Assembly: GCA_963816985.1 (NCBI GenBank)
Contig: CAWFMF010000004.1
Location: 3,472,001-3,536,000, forward strand
DNA: 64,000 bases
Origin: JAIVJM01 sp963816985
GTDB lineage: Bacteria; Acidobacteriota; Blastocatellia; Pyrinomonadales; Pyrinomonadaceae
Reading direction: 5' to 3'
This document shows, one piece after another, positions 15,375-23,769 of this stretch. The notes under the pieces are model-generated. The model did not search any database. It was given only the letters and a program-made list of their open reading frames with translations, and was not told the DNA's origin. The position numbers and the translations under genes are program-made. Position 1 is the first letter of the stretch. Each line of letters opens with the position of its first letter.

Positions 15375-16325
15375 ATGGCGACTCTTTCATCAACGGCCAG
15401 AGTCGAAGAGGACTTCCGAGGCGGCGTCCTGTCGAAAATCGGCAACACCCCGCTCCTCGGCTTCCCGCGCCTCGCGCGCGAGTTGCCGACGGGAGTCAGC
15501 CTCTACGCGAAGGCCGAGCACCTCAACCCCGGTGGGTCGGTCAAAGACCGCGCGGCGCTCTCGATGATTCTCGACGCCGAGCGGACGGGCCGTCTCACGC
15601 CCGAAAAAATCATCCTCGACGCGACGAGCGGCAACACCGGCATCGCCTACGCGATGATCGGCGCGGCGCGCGGCTACCGCGTCGCCCTCTGCCTGCCCAG
15701 GAGCGCCAACTTCGAGCGCAAACGCATCCTCCAAATCTACGGCGCGGAGTTGATTGAGACCGACCCGCGCGAGGGCGCGGACGGCGCGCAGGTGCACGCG
15801 CGGCGGCTCGCCGAAGCCGAGCCGGAGAAGTATTTCCACGCGAACCAGTACGACAACGACGCCAACTGGCGCGCGCATTATGAAGGCACGGCCCCGGAAA
15901 TCTGGGAGCAGACGGGCGGGCGCGTGACGCACTTCCTCGCGGGCATCGGCACTTCGGGGACGTTCACGGGCAACGTCCGCCGTCTGCGTGAATTCAAACC
16001 TAACTTGCGCGCCGTGCTGATGCAGCCCTCTTCGCCTTTGCACGGGCTCGAAGGGATGCGTCACGTCGAGACCTCAATCGTGCCGGGCATCTACGACCCG
16101 ACGCTGGCCGACGAAGTGGTGACGGTCTCGACCGAGGACGCGCAAGGCACGGCCCGCCGCCTCGCGCGTGAAGAGGGCTTGTTCGTCGGCGTCAGCTCCG
16201 GCGCGAACGTCCTCGCCGCCTTGCGTTACGCGCAGGGACTTGGGCCGGGCGCGACGGTCGTGACGGTCTTGTGCGACGGCGGCGCGAGGTACTTGAGCGA
16301 AGAGTTCTGGGAAGGCGCTTCCTGA
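15375..16325 (+). CDS. cysM: CysM-like PLP-dependent cysteine synthase
   Basis: 316-residue fold-type II PLP enzyme. The PLP lysine is K57 in NPGGSVKDR, the substrate loop is TSGNTG (84-89), and the phosphate loop is GIGTSGTFTG. Its stop is followed directly by the ATG of a Mec-type JAMM protease, and a sulfur-carrier/E1/rhodanese fusion lies downstream. In Mycobacterium tuberculosis the same partners (CysM, Mec, CysO, MoeZ) make cysteine from O-phosphoserine and thiocarboxylated CysO, so this gene is probably that type and not a sulfide-using CysK. Substrate choice is inferred from context. ATG 15375 is chosen because upstream codons lie in a repeat hairpin. Confidence 0.88.
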   Translation: MATLSSTARVEEDFRGGVLSKIGNTPLLGFPRLARELPTGVSLYAKAEHLNPGGSVKDRAALSMILDAERTGRLTPEKIILDATSGNTGIAYAMIGAARGYRVALCLPRSANFERKRILQIYGAELIETDPREGADGAQVHARRLAEAEPEKYFHANQYDNDANWRAHYEGTAPEIWEQTGGRVTHFLAGIGTSGTFTGNVRRLREFKPNLRAVLMQPSSPLHGLEGMRHVETSIVPGIYDPTLADEVVTVSTEDAQGTARRLAREEGLFVGVSSGANVLAALRYAQGLGPGATVVTVLCDGGARYLSEEFWEGAS

Positions 16326-16763
16326 ATGCTAAAGTTGAGCGCCCCCTGTCTCGACAGTATCAGGCGGCACGCCGAGCGCGAGTACCCGCACGAGTGCTGC
16401 GGGCTGCTCATCGGTCGCATCACGGACGAGGGGCGGACGCGCGAAGTCTCGGAGCTTTACGAGGTGGCGAACGCCTTCGAGGAAGGCGAGCGTCATCACC
16501 GGATGTCAATCCCGCCGCTCGAATACGCGAAGGCCGAAAGGCTCCACGGCGGGCGCGGGCTCGGAGTGGTCGGCAACTACCACTCGCACCCGGAGCATCC
16601 GGCTGTGCCCTCGCAATTCGATCTTGAGAACCTCGCCCCGTGGCCGACGATGTCTTACGTCGTCGTCTCGGTGCGGGCGGGGAAAGTCGAAGACGTGCGC
16701 TCCTGGGAGTTGGCGGCTGACCGCTCTCGCTTCGACGAAGAGCAGGTCATGGAGGAGGGTTAA
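16326..16763 (+). CDS. mec: Mec-type JAMM/MPN+ metalloprotease
   Basis: 145-residue zinc protease of the JAB/MPN+ family. The catalytic set is complete: E23 in YPHECCGLLIG and H86-x-H88-P...S96-x2-D99 in NYHSHPEHPAVPSQFD. In mycobacteria the homologous Mec releases cysteine from the CysO-cysteine adduct formed by CysM. The ATG abuts the stop of the cysM-like gene, implying translational coupling and a joint role. Because the carrier here is fused inside a larger protein with an internal Gly-Gly, this enzyme might also cut there; that is speculation. Confidence 0.92.
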   Translation: MLKLSAPCLDSIRRHAEREYPHECCGLLIGRITDEGRTREVSELYEVANAFEEGERHHRMSIPPLEYAKAERLHGGRGLGVVGNYHSHPEHPAVPSQFDLENLAPWPTMSYVVVSVRAGKVEDVRSWELAADRSRFDEEQVMEEG

Positions 16764-16873
16764 CGTGAGAGTCAAAAACCTCTTCAGCATCTTTTCATCG
16801 CTGGTCGTCGCGGCGGACTCTGCTCTCCTGCGCTCCCGGCATCGCCCGCGCTCAAGAGGCGGCGGCGAGAGGC

Positions 16874-18079
16874 TTGTCGCCCGCGCCGCCCACCGCCGAA
16901 AAGTTTGACGAGTACGGCAGGCTCGGCCACTGCGACATGACGGCGCGGCTCGACAATCTCGCCGTCACGCTCCAGAACAACCCGCAGGCGAAGGCTTTCG
17001 TCGTCGCTTACGACCCGACGGAGAAGAAGTACGACTACGCCGCGCGGAACATGAAGCTCGCGCGCTTCTACCTCGTCAACGTGCGCGGCATCGAGCCGGG
17101 GCGCGTGGTGATGGTTGACGGCGGCAGCAAGAACATCAAAGAAGGCATGACGGAACTCTGGGTCGTGCCCGAAGGGGCCGCGCCGCCCGCCGCGCCGCCC
17201 GCCGTGGATAAGTTCGCGGCGAAAGATTTCAGCGGCAAGTTCGACTCGTACAAGACTGACGGGCAGACGTACAAGGTGATAGTGGAGATGGGCTACACGG
17301 CTTCGGACATCGCTTACGCCGACTTCGCGGAAAAGATGAAGCAGCAGACGGACTCGGTCGGCTACCTCGTCGTCCACGCGCCGAAGGGCGACCTCCCCGG
17401 CGCGTGGCGGCGCGTCGGTCGGCGCGACGAGCAGATTCTCAGCAAGGACTACGGCGTCGAGGCGGCTCGTCTCAAAACGATTAACGGCGGGCCTTCGGCG
17501 GGCGATTATGCGGAGGTCGAGTTCTGGGTTCTGCCGAAGTCCGCCGCGCCGCCCGCCGCCGCGAAGGAAGAGCCCGCGAAGAAGCTCGCCGCGGCGCTCA
17601 GACTGAACAGGTTCGACTCCTACGGCTCGATGGACATGGACGCCGAGCGTTGGATGCTCGAAAACCTCGCCGAAGTGTTGCGCGAGAACCCGCGCGCCTC
17701 CGCCTGCCTCGTCGCGCGCGGGCAGGCCGAAATCGAAGAGTCGGGCGAAGAGGGAGAGGCCGAACTTGAAGCGGAAGAGTCGCCCGCCGAGGAAGAGCAG
17801 GTGGAGGACTCAGGCGCGAAAGGGGAGGGAGAGGATGAGGAGGTCGGAGGCTCGGCGATGGACTTCGCCGAGAGGTGGAAAGAAATCCTCGTCCGCAAGT
17901 ACGGCATCGAAGCCCACCGCGTCGTCGTGTTGGAAGGCAGGCGGATGTCCTGGTCGAGCGAGAGGCTGACGACCTGGCTCGTGCCGGAGAATGCGCCGTG
18001 GCCCGACCCGTCGGCGCGCGACGAGGATGACCCGGAAGAGGAGGAGACGCCGGTGGCGAGCGTCTCGAAGATCAGGTAG
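16874..18079 (+). CDS. Secreted protein with three related repeats
   Basis: About 400 residues, function unknown. Three copies of one domain are visible, each starting (K/R)FD-x-Y and ending with a strand such as ELWVVPEGA, EFWVLPKSA or TWLVPENA. The first contains CDMTARLDNLAVTLQNNPQA. The third has an acidic insertion of about 50 residues. The called TTG start is probably not real: GTG at 16765 opens a classical signal peptide (VKNLFSIFSSLVVAA) that joins TLLSCAPGIARAQ in this frame if one base near 16817 is removed. It lies between the JAMM protease and the carrier-E1 fusion, in the same direction. Confidence 0.65.
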   Translation: MSPAPPTAEKFDEYGRLGHCDMTARLDNLAVTLQNNPQAKAFVVAYDPTEKKYDYAARNMKLARFYLVNVRGIEPGRVVMVDGGSKNIKEGMTELWVVPEGAAPPAAPPAVDKFAAKDFSGKFDSYKTDGQTYKVIVEMGYTASDIAYADFAEKMKQQTDSVGYLVVHAPKGDLPGAWRRVGRRDEQILSKDYGVEAARLKTINGGPSAGDYAEVEFWVLPKSAAPPAAAKEEPAKKLAAALRLNRFDSYGSMDMDAERWMLENLAEVLRENPRASACLVARGQAEIEESGEEGEAELEAEESPAEEEQVEDSGAKGEGEDEEVGGSAMDFAERWKEILVRKYGIEAHRVVVLEGRRMSWSSERLTTWLVPENAPWPDPSARDEDDPEEEETPVASVSKIR

Positions 18080-18096
18080 AAGGAGTTAACGGAAGT

Positions 18097-19593
18097 ATGG
18101 CTGTCATAGTTTTCATCCCGACCGCGCTCCGGCAGTTCGCGGGCGGCGAGGCGGAAGTCGAAGTCGAAGCGAAGACCGTGGGCGAGGCGCTCGACCTCGT
18201 AATGTCGAGGCACGCGGAGCTGCGCGGGCATCTCTACAACGAGCAGAACGCGCTGCGCAACTTCGTCAACGTCTACGTCGGCGACGAGGACATCCGCAGC
18301 GCCGAGCGCATGGAGACGCCCTTGAAGGACGGCGACACCATCTCCATCGTGCCCGCGATTGCGGGCGGCGTCGAAGTCGAAGAGCAGACGGGCGTCGGCG
18401 GCGGAGAGAGTGCGGCTCAACTTCCGACGCTCTCCCACTCAGAGATTTCTCGTTACAGCCGCCACCTCATCATGCCCGAAGTCGGGATGGAGGGGCAGCG
18501 GAAGCTGAAGGCCGCGCGCGTCCTCCTCATCGGCACGGGGGGCCTCGGCGCTCCGCTCGGCATGTATCTGGCGGCGGCGGGCGTCGGCACTCTGGGGCTC
18601 ATGGACTTCGACGTGGTGGACGAATCGAACCTCCAGCGGCAGATCATCCACGGCACGAAGGACGTTGGGAGGCCGAAGATAGAGTCGGCGCGCGACCGCC
18701 TCCGAGACATCAACCCGCACGTCCGCATCGAAGGCCACGAGACGCGTTTGACGAGCGAGAACGCGCTCGCACTTTTCCGCGACTACGACATCGTCGTTGA
18801 CGGGACGGACAATTTCCCGACGCGCTACCTCGTCAACGACGCGTGCGTGCTGACGGGGAAGCCGAACGTCTACGGCTCCATCTTCCGCTTCGAGGGACAG
18901 GCGAGCGTCTTCTGGGCCGAGAGGGGCGCGTGCTACCGCTGTCTCTACCCTGAGCCTCCGCCGCCGGGCCTCGTCCCCAGTTGCGCGGAGGGCGGCGTGC
19001 TCGGCGTCCTGCCCGGCATCGTCGGCGCGATTCAGGCCAACGAGACCGTCAAGCTCATCCTCGGCGGCGGCGAGCCGTTGATAAATCGTCTGCTGCTCTT
19101 CGATGCGTGGAAGATGCGCTTCCGCGAGCTGAAGCTGAGGAAAGACCCCGCGTGCCCCGTGTGCGGCGAGGGCGCGACGATTAAAGAGTTGATTGACTAC
19201 GAAGCGTTCTGCGGCCTGCCGCCCGCCGCGCAGGCCCAGAGCGCCACACCGACGGAGGAGGAGAAACCACGGATGGAAGAGATTACCGCGACCGAATTGA
19301 AAGAGCGCCTCGACCGGGGCGACGACCTGCAAATCATTGACGTGCGCGAGCCCAACGAGTTCGACATCGCGCGCATCCCCGGCACGAAGCTCATCCCTCT
19401 GGGGCAGGTCGTCAACCGCAAAGACGAAATCGAAGAGGGCCGCGAGACGGTCGTCCACTGCAAGGGCGGCGTCCGCAGCGCAAAGGCCATCGAGGCGCTG
19501 ACGGGCGCGGGCTTCAAGGGCCGCCTCGTCAACCTCAAGGGCGGCATCACCGCGTGGTCGAACGAAGTTGATCCGAGCGTGCCGAAATATTGA
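18097..19593 (+). CDS. Sulfur carrier (MoaD/ThiS/CysO-like) + E1 adenylyltransferase + rhodanese fusion
   Basis: 498-residue three-domain protein. Residues 1-91 are a ubiquitin-like sulfur carrier ending in VPAIAGG, with G90-G91 where free carriers stop. About 112-360 is a MoeB/MoeZ-type E1 with RYSRHL (119-124), the nucleotide loop GTGGLG (146-151), zinc CxxC pairs and SCAEGG. About 388-498 is a rhodanese with active-site C455 in HCKGGVR. In mycobacteria MoeZ adenylates and then sulfurates free CysO. Here carrier and activator are one chain with no start codon between them. Together with cysM and mec upstream this suggests cysteine synthesis; a molybdopterin or thiamin role is the alternative. 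Confidence 0.88.
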   Translation: MAVIVFIPTALRQFAGGEAEVEVEAKTVGEALDLVMSRHAELRGHLYNEQNALRNFVNVYVGDEDIRSAERMETPLKDGDTISIVPAIAGGVEVEEQTGVGGGESAAQLPTLSHSEISRYSRHLIMPEVGMEGQRKLKAARVLLIGTGGLGAPLGMYLAAAGVGTLGLMDFDVVDESNLQRQIIHGTKDVGRPKIESARDRLRDINPHVRIEGHETRLTSENALALFRDYDIVVDGTDNFPTRYLVNDACVLTGKPNVYGSIFRFEGQASVFWAERGACYRCLYPEPPPPGLVPSCAEGGVLGVLPGIVGAIQANETVKLILGGGEPLINRLLLFDAWKMRFRELKLRKDPACPVCGEGATIKELIDYEAFCGLPPAAQAQSATPTEEEKPRMEEITATELKERLDRGDDLQIIDVREPNEFDIARIPGTKLIPLGQVVNRKDEIEEGRETVVHCKGGVRSAKAIEALTGAGFKGRLVNLKGGITAWSNEVDPSVPKY

Positions 19594-19632
19594 AGCGCGA
19601 AACGTGCGGAGAGTTTTAACGGGAGGGACGAG

Positions 19633-19815
19633 ATGGACGTGAGCGAAGAGCCCGAAGAAGAGGAAGACGGCGAAGATGCCGAGAGCCGCGAGGCCGAGCG
19701 CGGCGACGCCGCCGAGCCGGACGCGCCGACCTCCGTCGAAGAGAACGAAGGGATGAGCACCATCCTCAGCGGCGACACGCTCGACGGCGTGCAGCGCGAC
19801 GCGGGCGACGGTTGA
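19633..19815 (+). CDS. Small acidic protein, unknown
   Basis: 60 codons, about one third Glu/Asp, preceded by a good GGGAGG ribosome site at 19621-19626. It has no hydrophobic core, Cys or known motif and is probably disordered. It follows the carrier-E1-rhodanese gene by 39 bp and is itself followed by a strong terminator, so it may be the last gene of that operon. It could also be a chance frame. Confidence 0.4.
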   Translation: MDVSEEPEEEEDGEDAESREAERGDAAEPDAPTSVEENEGMSTILSGDTLDGVQRDAGDG

Positions 19816-19858
19816 GAGCATCCGTCGCTCGCCTCTTCAACGCGGACTCGAAGAAGAA

Positions 19859-19898
19859 GAAGACGCCCGCCGAGAGAAACGGCGGGCGTCTTCTGTTT
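19859..19898. terminator. Bidirectional terminator
   Basis: A 14-bp perfect stem (GAAGACGCCCGCCG) with a 7-nt loop; TGTTT follows on plus and TTCTTCTTC on minus. It separates the cysM-carrier operon from the convergent small helical protein. Confidence 0.85.
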
Positions 19899-19921
19899 GC
19901 GGACGGCGTTCGCTTACTCGT

Positions 19922-20212
19922 TTACGAGCCCGACGCGGCTTGGCCCTGTCCTTCCTTACTTTTCGCTTCGCCCTGCCGTCCGAGATGGGTCGTGAGCAGT
20001 TGCTTGGCCTCGTCGGCGCGGCGCTGGTACTCATCCTTCGTCTCGGTGAAGAAGCGGACGAGTTCCTCATCGCCCTCCTGCTTCGCGTCGGTGATGTAGA
20101 GCGCGGCGGTCTCCGCGCCTTGCAGCAGGTGGTAGGCGGTGCTGATGAGGTCGTAGGTGATGTCTCTGGTTCCGGTATTGCCCTGACTGTTATCACTCTG
20201 GTTCGCGGACAT
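19922..20212 (-). CDS. Small helical protein of unknown function
   Basis: About 96 residues from MSANQSD; a longer start at 20251 is possible. The middle (ITYDLISTAYHLLQGAETAALYITDAK through RRADEAKQLL) is strongly amphipathic-helical and resembles short ferritin-like hypothetical proteins. The Gln/Ser-rich ends look disordered. No metal ligand set is evident. A ribosome site is visible in TAAAAGGGAG upstream. Confidence 0.65.
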   Translation of the reverse strand: MSANQSDNSQGNTGTRDITYDLISTAYHLLQGAETAALYITDAKQEGDEELVRFFTETKDEYQRRADEAKQLLTTHLGRQGEAKSKEGQGQAASGS

Positions 20213-20444
20213 AGCTTGACTCCCTTTTACTGGTAAAAGTTGGTTCTGCACGGCGGGGGTTTCTTTTGGGGGACGCGTCGGGGCTGATTGTAGGTGTCGC
20301 GGCGAGGCAGGTCAAGGAGCGCACACGCGGCTCTAAGTGGCACGCCGCGCGCCTCTCTAAGTGGCCCTCGCGGGCGGGGCGCGCGGCCCGTTACAATCGA
20401 GGCCGCCGCCGCAATCCGTGGGCGCGGGAAAGGAAGAAACGTTG

Positions 20445-20987
20445 ATGCGAATCGAAGGCGTGAACCCGTCGGAGGCCGAGGACGCATACACCCGCCGCGT
20501 GCTCGAAGCGCAGGCGAAGCGTTGGGGCTCGCCGCTTTTGAATCACCTCGTCTACGCGCGGCGGCCTTCAATCTTCCGCGCGGCGCGCGGGATGTGGCAG
20601 GGGATTGAGGCTTCGGGACTCGTTGACGCGCGGCTGCAAGCGCTCGTCAACCGTCGCGTCGCCGCCATTAACGGCTGCGAGTTTTGACAGGACATCAACG
20701 CTGCGGTCGGCAGCGAACTCGGCCTCACGACGGAGAAAATCGAAGCCTTGCCGGACTACTCGACGAGCCCGCTCTACAACGACGCCGAGCGCGCGGCGCT
20801 CGAATACGCCGACGCGATGACCGTCACCGGGCGCGAGGTGAGCGACGAGCTGTTCGCGTGCCTGCGCGAATTTTATTCCGACGACGAGATAGTCGAGCTG
20901 ACGGAAGTCGTCGCGTGGGAGAACGCGTCCAGCAAGTTCAACCGCGCCCTGCGCATCCCTTCGCAAAAACTGTGGCAGCGCGGTTGA
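20445..20987 (+). CDS. Probable selenoprotein: CMD/AhpD-like protein with Cys-x-x-Sec
   Basis: The frame from ATG 20445 (AGGAAG site upstream) reads to an in-frame TGA at 20685-20687 and continues open to 20987, giving 180 residues with Sec at position 81. The motif is INGCEF-U-QDIN, where carboxymuconolactone-decarboxylase/AhpD relatives have CxxC. Eleven bases after the TGA a 6-bp stem with a GGTCG loop begins (20699-20715), matching bacterial SECIS rules. CMD-domain and AhpD-like selenoproteins are known families. The likely role is thiol-dependent peroxide or disulfide chemistry. Standard annotation would split or truncate this gene. A TGC-to-TGA sequence error is the main alternative. 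Confidence 0.8.
20699..20715 (+). promoter_or_regulatory. SECIS-like stem-loop
   Basis: CGCTGC (20699-20704), loop GGTCG (20705-20709) and GCAGCG (20710-20715) form a perfect 6-bp stem. It begins 11 nt after the TGA codon, and its loop starts with GG and contains GGTC, as in the E. coli fdhF SECIS recognised by SelB. Confidence 0.75.
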
Positions 20988-20989
20988 GT

Positions 20990-21952
20990 TTATACGTCGG
21001 CGAAAGTCCAGATGGCGGATTCGAGTTCTCGGAGCGAGAGGTTGACGGCGTGGGGCGCAAGACGCAGCGCGTACTTCCGCAGGTCGCTGCACTCGTAGAG
21101 GATCGTGAGCAGCATGAGGCGCGTGCGTAAGTTGAGGTCAATCTCCGCCTCCGCGTAGCCGTAGGCCCGAAGCATCTCCCTCTGCAACTCGCGGCGGCCC
21201 TGCACCATGAGCACGCCGGGCGCGACGAACTCGTACTCGCGGAAGCCGCAGAACGAGTCGCCGAAGTCGAAGAGCGCGGCGGCCTCCCAACGACTGCCGC
21301 GCTCCCTGAGAAGCACGTTGCCCGGATGCACGTCGCCGTGGAGCATGACGGGCTCGAACCGCTCCGGCAGCAGAGCGAGATTTTCTTCGAGGTACGCGGG
21401 CAGACTCTCAAGCCATTCGGGGTTCGCGCCGCACGCGCGTTGACGCGCGACCGACGCGCGCGCCTGACTCTCGATGAAGCTTCGCCAGTCGCGGTTCAAC
21501 TCCGGCGGCGAGAGCGGCGCTCGCGGCGCGTGCAGCTCTCGCATCGCGACGCCGAGGCGCGAGACGATTGCGAGTTGCTGTCTCATCTCAATATCCGGCC
21601 ACACCTCGCGCATTAAAATCCCGTCGAGCCGCGTCATGACGAGATACGGCCAGCCCTCCAACTCGCCCGCGTGGACGACTTCGGGCGTCTCGATGGAGAG
21701 CCGCGCGTGCGAAGCGAATTCGAGCGCGGCGCGTTCGCGCACGTGTTGCCCACGGAGCGGCGAGTAGATTTTGATGACGAAGCGCTCGCCGGCGAAGAAG
21801 ATGACGTTCTCGCCCTGCGGCGAGCGACGCAAGTTTGCTTGCGGGATGCGGTGACGCGCGCAGACGAGCGCCGCCGCTTGCCGCCACACGTCGGAGTCGA
21901 AATGGCGTTGGAACTCTTCGGCGTCGGTGCTGTCAGGAAGTGTCGGGCGCAT
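20990..21952 (-). CDS. Aminoglycoside-phosphotransferase-like kinase (APH family)
   Basis: 320 residues with the APH fold. VIKIYSP carries the ATP-binding lysine, HGDVHPGNVLL is the catalytic loop and LFDFGDSFCG the metal-binding aspartate. Members phosphorylate antibiotics, homoserine, choline or other small alcohols; nothing here shows which. Its stop lies only 2 bp past the stop of the selenoprotein gene (convergent). Confidence 0.85.
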   Translation of the reverse strand: MRPTLPDSTDAEEFQRHFDSDVWRQAAALVCARHRIPQANLRRSPQGENVIFFAGERFVIKIYSPLRGQHVRERAALEFASHARLSIETPEVVHAGELEGWPYLVMTRLDGILMREVWPDIEMRQQLAIVSRLGVAMRELHAPRAPLSPPELNRDWRSFIESQARASVARQRACGANPEWLESLPAYLEENLALLPERFEPVMLHGDVHPGNVLLRERGSRWEAAALFDFGDSFCGFREYEFVAPGVLMVQGRRELQREMLRAYGYAEAEIDLNLRTRLMLLTILYECSDLRKYALRLAPHAVNLSLRELESAIWTFADV

Positions 21953-22009
21953 CGTCGTTAATCGAATCGAACTAAGAGATCTGTTTCAAAACTTCGACGT
22001 GGGTGATGA

Positions 22010-22108
22010 CTGTAGGGGCAGGGACAAGTCCTCGGCCCGCCGACTCTCGTGAAGAATCAAGTCGAGTCTGCTGCCACGCGCGGGCAGGGACAAGCCCTGC
22101 CCCTACAG
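22010..22108. repeat. GTAGGGGCAGGG inverted repeat
   Basis: CTGTAGGGGCAGGGACAAG (22010-22028) is matched by its reverse complement in CTTGTCCC/CCCTGCCCCTACAG near 22090-22108; the right side is itself partly palindromic. A cleaner copy is at 29863-29936. Confidence 0.75.
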
Positions 22109-22163
22109 TTTTGCAACGCGTTGTTAAAGAACATCGGCAGAGGCTCTATCGTTTCCGTGTCCG

Positions 22164-23660
22164 TCAGCGGAGGGCGGCGGCCAGTCTCTTAACTCCTGCT
22201 TGTATCTCCCCCGCGTCGTAACCTGCGTAGCCGAGCACGAGGCCGCGACGCTTCGGCGTCGTCAGGCAGAAGGACGAAAGCGGCTGCACGTCAACGCCGT
22301 GCGCTTCCGCCGCGCGCGCGGCCTCTTGATCGTCCACGCCTTCGGGGAGCCAGCCGACGAGGTGGAGCCCGGCGGCGGAAGTCTCGACTTCGAGCAGCCC
22401 GCGCAACTCGCGCCGCGCCGCCGCGACCAGAACCGCTTGGCGCGACGCGTAGAGCGCGCGCATCCGCCGGACGTGGCGCGCGAAGTGTCCTTCTTCGATG
22501 AAGTCCGCGAGCACGACTTGCTCGACGGTCGGCGAGTGGCGGTCGGCCAGTGCGCGCGCGGCGCAGAAGGCGTCGGCGAGGTCTGCGGGCACGACCATGT
22601 AGCCGATGCGGAGGGCGGGGAAGAGCACCTTGCTGAAGGTTCCGATGTAGATGACGCGGCCTTCGGTGTCGAGCCCCTGCAAGGCGGCGAGGGGTCGGCC
22701 CTCGTAGCGATACTCGCTGTCGTAATCGTCCTCCAGAATCCACGCGCCCGCGCGGCTCGCCCACTCGATGAGCGCGAGCCTGCGCGGCAGGCTCATCGTC
22801 ACGCCCGAAGGGTATTGGTGCGACGGCGAGACGTAGACGAGCCGCGCCGCAGGCTCAAGGCTCGCGCCCGCCTCCACGTCCATCCCGTTCTCGTCCAGAG
22901 GCACGGGCACGAGCCGCGCGCCCGCCGCCTTGAGCGCGCCCTTCGCGCCGAGGTAGCCCGGCTCTTCCACCCACGCCGCGTCGCCGGGGTCGAGCAGCAC
23001 GCGCGCCGCGAGGTCGAGCGCCTGCTGCGCGCCGCCGACGACGATGACCTGCTCCGGCTCGCAGCGCACGGCCCGCGCCGCGCCGAGATATTCGGCAATC
23101 GCCGCGCGCAGACGAGTGTGCCCGGCGGGGTCTCCGTAGTTCAGGAGGTCTCGGCGCGGACGCCGCCAGTGCTTCGCCGTGAGGCGCGCCCAAGTCTCGA
23201 AGGGGAAGGCGTCGAGCGCAGGCGTCCCCGGTCGGAAGGGACGCGCGAGCCCCGTCATGCGCGAGACGTTGACGGGCGTCGAGGCCAGCAGCGCGCCGCG
23301 CGCCGAGAGGACGCGCCGCGCGGGCCTCGCACGTCCCGCACGGCTTTGTCCCGTGCGCGCGTTGAGCAGCTCGTCCGGCAGGACGCGCGAGACGAAAGTG
23401 CCTGAGCCTGTGTGGCCTTCGACGTAGCCTTCGGAGAGGAGCTGCTCGAAGGCATTCATCACCGTGTTGCGCGAGACGTTGAGGTCAAAGGCCAGCTCGC
23501 GCGTCGAAGGCAAACGCGTCCCCGCCTTCAACTGCCCCTTCAGAATCGCGCCCCGGATGTCGTCGTAGAGCTGCCGGTAGAGCGGCACGCCCGCGCCCGC
23601 GTCGAGCGCGTTGGCGGCGAACGGCATGGCGGTCGAGAGCTTGGTCATCACACGAAGCAT
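22164..23660 (-). CDS. MocR/PdxR-type GntR regulator with aminotransferase domain
   Basis: An N-terminal winged helix of the GntR class (VPLYRQLYDDIRGAILKGQL, LPSTRELAFDLNVSRNTV) is followed by a class I aminotransferase-like domain with LEDDYDSEYR and the PLP lysine in IGTFSKVLFPALRIGY. MocR proteins are PLP-sensing regulators, often of vitamin B6 genes (PdxR). The gene is divergent from a PNPOx-like gene 23770-24474, which supports a B6 connection. The frame extends to 23717, but a start at 23660 or 23648 leaves room for a promoter and fits the family. Confidence 0.9.
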   Translation of the reverse strand: MLRVMTKLSTAMPFAANALDAGAGVPLYRQLYDDIRGAILKGQLKAGTRLPSTRELAFDLNVSRNTVMNAFEQLLSEGYVEGHTGSGTFVSRVLPDELLNARTGQSRAGRARPARRVLSARGALLASTPVNVSRMTGLARPFRPGTPALDAFPFETWARLTAKHWRRPRRDLLNYGDPAGHTRLRAAIAEYLGAARAVRCEPEQVIVVGGAQQALDLAARVLLDPGDAAWVEEPGYLGAKGALKAAGARLVPVPLDENGMDVEAGASLEPAARLVYVSPSHQYPSGVTMSLPRRLALIEWASRAGAWILEDDYDSEYRYEGRPLAALQGLDTEGRVIYIGTFSKVLFPALRIGYMVVPADLADAFCAARALADRHSPTVEQVVLADFIEEGHFARHVRRMRALYASRQAVLVAAARRELRGLLEVETSAAGLHLVGWLPEGVDDQEAARAAEAHGVDVQPLSSFCLTTPKRRGLVLGYAGYDAGEIQAGVKRLAAALR

Positions 23661-23769
23661 GTTAGAAGAAATTGGCCCCTCCAATCCAGCGGAAAATGGC
23701 GCTTGCCGCCGGGCCAATCTTTGCTAGGGTTGACGGCGCGACGAATGTTTATAAGGAGTCTGACGAGAG

